DNA of 64,000 bases. Source: Setaria digitata. Lineage: Eukaryota; Nematoda; Chromadorea; Rhabditida; Setariidae. A program made the translations under genes and the position numbers. Shown piece after piece: positions 49,201 to 61,200 of this stretch. How positions within the stretch are numbered: the first letter of the stretch is position 1; each line of letters starts with the position of its first letter. The stretch covers positions 62,001-126,000 of the forward strand of contig RCAB01000128.1 of NCBI GenBank assembly GCA_003640385.1, in the 5' to 3' direction. The notes beneath the pieces are model-generated. The model made no database searches, had not been told where the DNA came from, and was given only the letters and a program-made list of their open reading frames with translations.

Positions 49201-52200
49201 ATTAGATGATTTCAACTTACCATGTGAACCAACAAATGTATTATGTAGAAAGTACATACCCTTGAAATAGTTTATAGATATTAAAGTAACACATTTCCAA
49301 TTTTAATCCAGTAATAATATAAACTGTATGCTGATACTTATAAAAACAGAAATTAAATCTTCACTTCATAACTGATTTTATCAGTACTCTACTGCCACTT
49401 CTTCAAACAAACTTTTATTACCAAAATGCAGAAGGAGAGTGAAAATCTTGCCTTAACTAAATCATGCAATAATGAGTACTTCATCATTTTATCTAATTCA
49501 ATTTTCTCGTTTTCTAAAATATCTTCTAGAGACCCTTTGGGACAATATTCCTGCACCAAACAATAATGTGGACAATCAACACAAGCACCAGTAAATCTGA
49601 AAAGTTTTCCTAAATGGATATAAAATTTTCCATGCTTCTCGAACAATATAATAGTAAATAGTGTTTTAAACGATCGAAAAAAAAAAGATCCGCCTTGCAG
49701 AATAAAATGAAGCTTAAATTTCAAAGGACCTAAAAGTAAACGGTACTTTCGATTAGATTTACTGCACAGGAAATGCACCTTGTAATATGGTCATGTTGCA
49801 AATCTTTAATTCGTTTAAATTCCATCAACATGGAACGGGTTAAATCAAGTTTTGGATATTTCTTCGGATCAATATTTAAGTTTTTAACGGCAACTATTGT
49901 ACCCTGAAAGATTTAGTCAATGGGATATTACAGAAACTTTGAAAACGAAAAGAAAAAGCCTTATATTAAAGGTCAAGACTGCTTAATTTTCATAGCTGCC
50001 TAATAAGAAAACCCGAAGTTTCAATCAGAAATCAATTTGCTTCGCTTCAGGAATAATAAACTTATAGTGTAAAAATTTACTCAATGAAAACGACTAAACT
50101 GACCTTATAATTAGCAGTTTTCGTATATATTTGTGCATTATTTTGCATTTGTATTGTTTCTACCGAACCACCACTCTAAAATGATGCCATTCATCTTGCC
50201 AAAAAAGGTCAGATTTTTCAAATCAAAACAAGTTATGTATGAGAATTCAATAGTTTAATTTCATCCACTAAATCACAAGCACAAGAAAGATTTACCCCAA
50301 TGCTTAGTCCAGCGAATGATAATTTCCGGTAACGCAATGAAAGACTTTTCTTAGCATGTAAATCAAAATCTTCTTCAGCATGTGATTTCTTTTTCGAATT
50401 GGAAATTGAAGATAGCGGTGAAGGTACTGGGCCACTTTCCGTATCACGATTTTTAATTTCCACACCTTCACTAATCGTTGCATAATGTCCGCAACGAGAA
50501 AATGCATCCATTTTATGATCAAAATCCTGATAATAATACTTAATCTTGATGATATCTTTTTCTCATAAAAAAAAAACCCTCAAAAAATTAATTACCATCT
50601 TCAGTCTTTAGAATTAGTTGTACATCCAATGTAACTTGTCAATCATCCTGATCTAACTAATATCACTTATCTAATTAGATTGTTTTCAATAATATTTACT
50701 TAATCTAAATACAATATAAATATATCATTCTTACCTTGCTGATATGATTTTGAACTACGTGTGCTGAATCATGACTTGAATTTTTCTTTCGTGTAAACAA
50801 GCTCAGTTTCCGATCAATTAAAGCCGAAAATTTACGAGTCGCATTGGAACCAGTACTCCTCTGTAAAATATTTATGAATTTTTACTTCGTAAATTTCGTA
50901 TCTAACAAAATTTAAATCCGCAAAATCTATTATGATATTCCAGCTCTTTCTATGCAAATTTCCTATCAATCAATTACAAGAGATTTTTCCCTTTTTTTTT
51001 TTTTCCCATGCCTGCTAAATAATTTGAATAATTAGTAAGAAAATTTTTCAGCATTGCCCATGAAAGTGGTGAACAAGATGACATCATTGTATAAATTTCT
51101 AATTTCTGATTTGAATTCAATAACAACATCGGTTAGCATCAAATAAATGGGTGTGCAAAAAAGTGTGAAAAAAAAGGATGTAATGTTATTCACCATTAGT
51201 GTCATCAACTATCGTTAATAACATGCATATATGTGTTTATTCGATTTGTTAATTATTTTAAAATGATTGAAAGGATTGCCATTACTGGATATATTGGTGA
51301 AGTGAAAAAGTGATAACAAAACGGTATCAATCATGCCGTTATATGTATAATTAGAAATGTGATAGACCGAATGTGGTGACAATGAATTTCATTTCAGATG
51401 AAAATATTAACATCTCAAAATGGAAGAAAGGAAAGTTCTTGTGCATAAAAGTTTGGAACTCTCGATTTTAAGTCTTTCTCTTCACATACGGCCGGCATGC
51501 ACTACAAAATTCAGATCCAGAAAAAAGAGAATTAAATGAAAAGAGCTCTAAAGTGAACCGGTTAAAATGAAAAGGAAAAGGAAAAAGACCAGAGATTTTT
51601 GAAAACATGTGGAACATGCATGTATCACAATGAAGCAGATCCGATTTAAATTTAAGTGCTTAGCAACATCTTCGCATACTATTTTGCTAAGTTGTTAAAA
51701 ACCATAATTTCAAATTTGAAAAGGAATTTTATAAATCTAACTACGCAAAACTAACCCTTTTACTGCTCGGAATTGGCGCCAATCCCTAAAATTAATTATG
51801 AGAAGTTGATATTCCTACCATTGCTTACCGTGCTGGCAATTTGAGATTAATTTCAAATTCTTGAACAATTTTTTAAATTTCTAAATAGCAAAAAAAAGTA
51901 TCAGAATATATTACAGTAAGTTAACACAAATGATATTTATTAAGTTTGCTAGCTAGCAACATTTCTGATATTAAAATCGAAACTAATGTAAAATTAAGTT
52001 TAAATAAATAAATCGACATATGTGATTTTTTTTTTTAAATTTCAGAATTAATCCATATGGAATGTTGCAAAATTTATGTATCATGTTGAAAGACTCAGAA
52101 GCAAAAAATTATAATAAGAAGCAGTCAACCCCTGTGACTTAGTTTAATTTTTTAGATTAAAAAAAAAAAAAAAAAAAAAAAAACATGACAAGATAAAATT

Positions 52201-55200
52201 CAATGCTTCAAAATACGCTGCTTGCTTCTGACAGAAGATGAGGAAAGAAATCAGAAGCGAAAATTCATAAGTACATGCTAAAATTAGTTGAATTTTAGAA
52301 GCTGGATTAATGAAGGCAATATTATTTACTTAGTTCCTTAACTTTTTCCCATTCTCCAATCATTTTCTTCAAATTATCATTAATACTGAAATTAAAAAAA
52401 AACAAAACAATAGTACGAATGTAATTCCCATGGAATAGTTTCAGAATATAGTTAAAGCCATGCATAAATTGATATTTAATTTCATGTCAGTTTTTTTCTT
52501 TAAAATTGCCAATTCCAAAAGCATACATCCCACTTTAATTACAAAGAAGTAGCATTTCTAATAACTTATTTTGCAGCGAAAGCTTCCTTCTTCATACCGA
52601 TTTATGTCTGTTCAAGGAAGAAATTTAAAGAGACAGGAAAATTTGTAAAATGTCAAGGATACGAGCAACCATATAGCAACCAAGAGTGATAAAAAGTAAG
52701 ATAATTAAGTTAACATTAAAAACTTCAATCGAATTATTGGCTCTATATTATGAAATCATTTTTACTTTAAAAGATAAGAACGAAAGGAGGGAAACAAATC
52801 AAGAAGATGTGTATGGAAAATAATACAGAGTGTTAAATGGATACGGTTGACATACCAGTCTAGGGCGATCAGTGCTGAATTCCCGTTCGTCGTCATCCAA
52901 CTGCAGAAATATTAGTGATGCAAAAATTTTAAAATTTCGAAATTTACTTCAAGTGATTTAGCTTGCAGATTTAGTTACGGTCATTTAATTAGATGTTCTA
53001 GATTTAGTTCGGATCAATCCTTTTTCTTCTCTCCTCATTGTCTAGTTCTAATTCTTTTTTTTTTTCGTAAAATATTTCAAGAAAAGTGGTTTTTTTTTTT
53101 TCTTTTTTTTTGAAAAATGGTTGGAACCATTTGTGGCATCTAACAGTAGATATATGATGCTTCAAACTATTCCGGATAACAAACCACATTCAGAATCGAT
53201 TTTGAGCATACTGCAGAGGTAGTGATATAGGCTACAACTCTACGAAGAATTTAAATAAGCAATACATTAGAATTATAATTATCAACACGGTACCTTTAAT
53301 ATATGCCACACTTATGGCTCTATTGAATTTAGGATATAAAAAAATTTAGACAAGAACTCCCAAGATTTAATTTATTATATTTTCTTTCAATGTGGAATTT
53401 TACTAAAGCTTTACTGAGGTAAAAGGAATATTCTGAGGTCTAATAGAAGTACTTTTGAAACTGCCTAGTAATATCGCCTTTAAAAGAAATCTTTAACAAA
53501 AATTATATTTTCGGATTAAAAGTAAGTTAAATATAGAATTTTTAGTAAGGCATTAGAATTCAAAGATTCGCCATAAATAACTCAAAAAGACTCGTAAAAA
53601 ATTTTTGAAAAAAGGGGTTACTCAATTTCACTTCCCCAACTCATCTTGTGGAGAATTACTCACTAAAAAGTTTTTCAGAAGGTTATGTTTTGCAAAAAAG
53701 TAAGATTTCTAACTTATACTTTTCAGTCTCAAATTATCATCCAAGATTTACTCAACAAAAAGCTTTACAGGAGATCATATCTTGCACAGTAGTGAGTTTA
53801 ATAACCATATATGAACTCTGTAAAATCAAAAAAATTCAAAGAATTTTAACAATTCTAGGTGTCTCACAGAAAAATGAAAGTGAAGTTAAAATTTCTACTA
53901 ACAGTTATTATCATCAACTGCAAAATTTTACGGAATTTTGGATAGAATGATCAAAATCATGAGAAATTAAAAGAACTGGAGAAACACGAACATTTTCGCT
54001 GCCATTTGATGCCCGACTATATGAACGTAGCAGTGCTTCAGATTCAAAACTGAAACCATGTAAACGTCGCACTCGTCTATTCTTCTTTTTGTCTTTTTTC
54101 ATTTCATCACCGTCCAAGTCCTCCCAGCGAATCTTCCATGACATTGCTGCCAATTCAGCTTCTAACCGATATCGTCTAAAGGCAGGAACTATGGTTATAG
54201 AGTATAAAAATGAGAAGAAATGACTTATGTCAAAACTTTTTAAAATATTATCACATGTAATCTAACTAAAAATTCTTTCATTCCTACATTTGTATCATTA
54301 ATTACCTAATCTCAAGAACTTTAATATATATTCCAGCAAATTGATAGCTTGATTCTTTTTTTTTTTGTGGATATCAAGAATTATGAAAAGTTTATAATAT
54401 TAAGCTATAATATTTTTATAGTAATATATTAACTACTTTTATAGTTTATAATATTCAACGACGATCTCTCTTGGTCTTAGTTTCTGAATGAAATTGCACA
54501 AAAATCTGAGAAAAGAAGAACTAACCTCCAGAAATAAATGAAACCAGACATGAGTATCAAGATGAAAATTGTAGAGCCACTGAGAAGATATACGTAGAAC
54601 GGGTAACCTTCTGGGCATTTTGAGTGATCCCAACCACATATGGGTGAATCCTTTGGTGGGCTACCACCAACCCAATGAAATTCCGCTACTTGTTTTAATT
54701 CATTCGATGCACCCGAATAATATGCGACTTCCTAAACGAAGATTGATTGTTTCCAAATAACCTGCAGAAAACTGAAAATGAAAAACGAAACAATGAAGTT
54801 TTAAACTCATCCTCCAAATCAAGAGATGTTAATCGCATTGATTAGAACTGTCCTATCAATGCTTTTTTTTTCTTTTTTTTTTTTGAAGAAAAGTTTTGTT
54901 GCAAAGCTGCAGTTCTAATTGTTTTTATACCAAGACATCGACAACTGGAATTATAAGGATTCAGTTCGATCAAAAATTTGGAATGAAAAAACTAACAACA
55001 AATTTGTCTTGTTGTGGATCCAAATCAAGCAGTGAATAATCTGAATAACGATCACCATTTTCGTCTATCGATACATTGCCCGTAATACCTAATGATAAGT
55101 AAATAATTAACGGTAAACACTTGAATAATCTTTAGGTACGTCAGATTTTTAGACACATTAAAATAAAATGAATCGTTCTAAGAAAGTGATTTATAATGTA

Positions 55201-58200
55201 GAGATTTCTCAGGAAATATAACATTTTTGTTGGAGAAAAAAATAAACGTTTCGATTAACACCACTGAACATCCCTTCCACAACAATTAATGCTACCAGAA
55301 CTCATCAAAAATTTCATTTTTTTTTTTCTTGTACCTCTTTCTGTCTTTTTTTTTTCATTTGAAATGCTAACTGATAAAAGCATAATCTTTCTCCTTGCTC
55401 TCGAAATTCCTTAGCAACATTTTCGCTTTTTTATGCATCATTTTACTTGAAAATCTTCTGGAATGGCATTATGAGAAAGATACTACCAAAAAAAGACAAA
55501 GAAGAGAAAGACAAAGAAAGATACTCTTCAATGATACTACCACTGACTTTAAGAAATCATTCAGTCGTTGAAAATCATGAAGAATTTTTTATTTGTAAAG
55601 TAATTTTTGCTAATCCATCTGCACTAGTCATGAAATTATTATAATACTCCAATAACGCATGAAAAAAAAAAAAAAAAAAAAAGAATTTCAATGAAAAATC
55701 ACTTACCAACAAATGTTCGACTCCACATTTTACTAGTTATATTGTGTCCGTTACGCGGATCCAAACCCTCAGTGATTGTTTCATTGAGTGCTATAGCATA
55801 AAGCAAAACCGCATCATAGAATGCGCTGATAAAATTATTCATCTAAAATATAAAAATTTATAATATATTATCTTAATCGTAATTGAAATTGCACAACAAT
55901 ACAACATCTCTTCATGTAATCCAAATACATATTCCAAAAGGGATGAAACTACCAGAAGATCGAATCAAATACGCAACTTGATAACTGAATATTAAAGAAA
56001 ACAGAACTTTCTCACTGCATTCACTTTACCCGTTTTTAGCCGAATAATTGTTAAAACTTTCTCACCTCATACTCTTTACCAGTTCTAGCCGAATAGTTGT
56101 ATTTTTTCTCGGCACGTTCTTTCACACGTGATTCGAAATTTTTATATTCATCCAGATCGCTACGTCTTAATGAAATTGTCTTCAGCGCCTGGTACGCTTT
56201 CTTCGCCTTTTCATTTTCTACAGATGTTGTATCGTTCGTTCGTAACCACGGTCGTTCCGCATGTGATCTGCAAACATAAATAAAGTACAATATAATTAAA
56301 ATGGAATTCTCTCTCTCTCTCTCTCAGTTAATCGTCCATTATTTTAACAAATGATAAATTTATTTGAATATATCTGATAAAAAAGAAAAAAAAAAATACC
56401 CGGTGGAAACATCGATATTGATGAAGACATATTCGCCAGATGTAGCCATACCCAAATCATATGCAGCAAGCATTATTTCTCGAACAGTATTCGGTGAGGC
56501 ACATAATATTATCACTGAAAATTGAATGACATTTTAAAAGAATGAAATTTTTATAAATTTTTGTTTTTTTTATAAAATTTTCATTGCATTATAAAATTAT
56601 TTTCTATTAATGTTAATTAGCATGTTTCAACTTTACACTACAATCTATATTAGAAGAAAATTGCCATAAGTGGATACACTTTAATGGAATTTAATTTTAT
56701 CTAAAAAATTTTTAATCATATTCACATAGAGTGATGCTTTTTCCTCTAATAATTTTATTTATTTCATGTTTTCATTCATCAGTATCCGTTTTTTAGTGCA
56801 AATACGGTACAAATCTCTGCATATTTCATTTATCGTAAGAACTCATCAAGTTTCTCAAGTTTCATTTAAAAAAAAAAAAAAAAAAAAAATTATTTAAAAA
56901 GGAATTTCAGGAAAAAACAACGCAATTAATTTGCCAAACAACAAAATCATTTTTCATTTTAAATATATAATCATCTTCAAATTCTTAGATTTATTCATCC
57001 AGTCCTGTAATTTATGTACTAGAAAAAGATCCCAAATGAAAAATTATTTTTATTTGCACTACTCCACAACAATAATTACTCATATTTCAAATTAGTTGTC
57101 CCAAGAAGACTATTTCCAAAAATAAACATCCCAGAGCATTTCGTTTAGCTTTCAGACTGAATTATAATCATAAAATTTAAAGCAAAGGAAAATTTATTCT
57201 AATTATAAAGAGCAGTATCATAATGATTATTGTGATGATGAGAGTCATTAAACTGATTTCTAGATAAAGAAAATCAATCGATAAATCCATAACACTAAAT
57301 ACTACGATATCGTTGATAAAGAACTACGACATACCATACGTATCAATGCATACTCGTAACTTAAGCCTATAACCGATATCCATACTCCATACCTGCAATA
57401 CCGTTTGATGTTTTGCGGTCCAAACGATCAGTAAACTAATGATAAACCTCCTAAGTGATTAGTAAACTTTCGTAAAAGATCAGTGGATTTTCGTTGCTAA
57501 CAACTTATTTAATAGATTTTCATCAAAGAGTAATTTTTTTGTGAATTTAACTCATAGAAATTTCTCAATAAATTTATTTCTCTCCATCAAATAAATGAGC
57601 CAGAGATATCAACTAGGAAGTGAACTTTTGAAAAATATCGAAAATTTAATTGTATTCATTCTGCAGAGCTTTTAATTGCTATCAATTAATAGTCGTAATA
57701 GCACCAATAGATTGCATAAAAAAAAAAATATTAGCAGCTACCGCTCTTAGTTGTCACTTAAAAATGGCAAATTCAAATTTGAAATAAATGAAAGTAAATT
57801 AGAATGATAGGAAATTATTGACAAAACTGAACAAGCAGATAAAATGTTTCGTCAAAAAAAGATTCAGCAAAGAACTGAATTGCTTTCTTGCCTAATAAAT
57901 AAAGAAAACAACTTGATCAGTAAAATAAAAAAAAAAAGAAAAAAAAAATCCCTCTATTTGTGAATATTCTTAAAAGAAATAATAAGAAGTGGTTAAAAAA
58001 ATTTAAAAGCAAATAACAGCTTAGCTAATTAATAATGCTTATTGTGATATAGCACTAGCAGATGTTACGAGCTACAAACGATAATTATTCTATTCACTAC
58101 GGCGAAATAAATCATTTTTCTAGTTCACACTAAGAACAAAAATTTTAATCATACGCTGATTTGCAAATGATGAAAGTCAAATCTAATTTTATATTAGTAT

Positions 58201-61200
58201 TTTTAAAAGCAAATTGATAAGATATTATTGCTTATTCAGCACCCTTCGAGATTAAATCACTTAAAAACCGCACAAATAAGAAATATGATTTGATTAAATA
58301 TTTCGGTAAAAATTTTCAACAAAAATATTGATAGAAATAAATAAGCTTTCTTTTTAGAACTGTAACTGAAAAAGATGCATAAAAAGAAATCTAAAGATAA
58401 TTTCATCATTTATTTGAAGGGAATCTGATTCTAACAATAACGACTTTTGAGGATTTTTCTTTCTCTCTTTCTCTCTCTCTCTCTCTCTAAATTAGATGAA
58501 AGGTTTCAGTTGAGTAATGGAAATAAGAAAAAATTTCCTTTAGTTCCAATAATTTAATATTTTCTGTTTTCAAGAAATTTAGATGTACAAAAAAAGAGCA
58601 CAAGCAACCGAGAAAGCAGAGAATGGTAGAAAATAACAACCCTGGATCAAATTTCTATTTATCGATATTATAAATAAACAAGTCTCTTATTTATATGCTT
58701 GTTCATTTATTTACTTATTTATTTATTTTTTTAAAGCTCACCCACTAATCAATAATTATTATTTAATTAGATGCAAATGACTTACCGATTTGTAAGCGTT
58801 TACTTTGGTCTTAAAATTGAAACCACTAACATGTTATTAAACATTTTGAGGATGACTGATAAAATTAAACTAATTTTTAAAACATTTCAGCTGTTAAATT
58901 TCATTAATTTAGATAAGCCATTTTTAAATCAAATACGACTTTCATGGATTACATTAGTCAATATAATCCAATTCAGTGCCACAGCATAAGTTGCTACAGT
59001 TTAATTTCGTCACGAATCAATTCTTTTTTTTCTCGTTTTTTCTTCGCTTTCTTTTTTAAACAGCCTAAACTTAAAACTACCAACGACATCAGCCAAGTTC
59101 AATAATTAGTGCAACATATGTCTATAAAATTTTTTTCAAAGAAAAACTTTATTAAAATTTCATGCTCTTAATTGCTAATAGTTACTAAGAGACAGTATCA
59201 GATTAAATGTTCGACAGACCGTGAAGTGTAATTCTGAAGTAGAACTAAGCTACCAGTAAAACTGGATAAAATAAATGAAATATTAGGATAAAATAAATTT
59301 AGCATATGTAAATAATATAAAATATGGTGTTATTTCAAGGTCTCTGATTAATGATAAAATCAGTAGACTTTTCTGAAACCATAATAAATTCTCAAAAGAA
59401 ATATGAAATACTGTTTGGAATTCGCATACTTGAAAATGTAATATTTTGCTTTTGAAATTCATCACAAACAAAATAAATCTTCGTTCTACAAAAGCTGAAA
59501 CTTTAACATCCGTTAAATATCTTAATTAATCAGAGCCCAAAATTTCTGATTGGATAAGAAATCAGAGAAAACATCACAAGGGAAAATTAAGTCAGGAAAA
59601 CTTTTAAAATTTGAAAAAGAAAAAAAAAAAAGCAAATGCGATCCATTTCCTACATCACTTTCAATGTATCTGAAAAATGAAAAATAAAAATAAAAAATTG
59701 GTAATAAAAAAAATCAATTTCTCATGTAATAAAATGTATCTGTTGATTACTCTGAAACATTTAGATAAAAAAAATATTTTTGAAGGAAAAAAAGAATATT
59801 GGAAGACAGGATTGGGGAAAGAAAACGGGATAATCATTTTTTTTTTTTGTATTTTTAAAATATCCCCTAGCTTCATTTAAAACACATTTAGAAATGCTGA
59901 ACTTTTTTTCTCTTCCTTTTTTTTTTTTTTAATTTTTGCATTCTACTTATTTATACTCAGTGTAAAATATACTGCAGGAAATCTGTGACTTTCAAACTTT
60001 TTTTAGTTTTCAAATTCTACTTCTACTTAGTATAAAATATACTGAGCAGGAAATCTGTAATTATCACAAATTCTCATCATATTTAAATTTTATCTACATT
60101 TTTTTTTTTTTTTTTATCAATCTTGATCTAATGCAGTACAGAATTAATTTTTTGAATATTCATCCTGTATTAATTTCTTCCCAGTCAAACTATTCTGAAA
60201 GGTCAAAACTGATGCGCATGTATCCTATGTTGCATACAACATTAGAAACGATCTTAATTAACAAATTTGAGCATTCAACATGCCTTAGAGTAAATTCTAC
60301 CAAGGAAGAGATCATTATGAATATTTTAAATTAAAAAAAAAAAAAAGAGAACCAGACATTCAATATCAAGAATCATGTTGTGATCGTTCAAATTACAATG
60401 ACAAGGAGAAGAACTTCCAGTTAAGCTGGAAGTTTAATTAAAATTTCAAAAAGCCCTCATGTAATAATGGAATCTGAAAATTTTCAAAATTCAAAATTTG
60501 TTAAATAATTTCAAATTTTATTCATAACAATGAAATGTCACAATTCGCAAATAATGCGATTCTGGAATTTTTGTTTATAATTAACTAAATTTTACACTAT
60601 TATCATTGCCTCTTCAATTTCATTCACAGCAAGTCATCTAATAAATTTCATCGCTTCCCTGCCCTTTTCAATTGCCACATTTTCTAAATCCTAAATGAAT
60701 CATTTTCCAATCATATATTATATAATTGATACATAACTAACAACTGAAATTTTTCATATTGTATCTAAAAATTGAAATACCATTAAGTGCTTTTTTTTTT
60801 TTTTGATTGTTTCTTTTCAAAAATACAGTAAATAGATTTATGAAGACCTGTACGTTATAATCTTTTCCTTGATAGATAACAAAACTTTCCTTATTCTTGC
60901 AAACATTTCAAGTAGATCTTTTTTTTTTTTGTTACGAAATTAACTGGGAAAGAAAAACATACTTAGCAAAACAAAACAATAAGAAAATTTAAAAAAAAAA
61001 AAGGAAAAAACAATGTTCAGGATTTATTTCTATCACAGATTTTCGCAGAACTTTAGTTAATCCGAGATTAAAAGAGAAGTGTCTTTTTCTTTTCTTTTAT
61101 TTTTCAAATGAAGTTGTTTTTTTATGACTGGTAAAAATTTATCAGATTGCGTCAAATGTTAGTGTAAAATGTAATGTGTAAGTTTAGCATCTATCTTACT

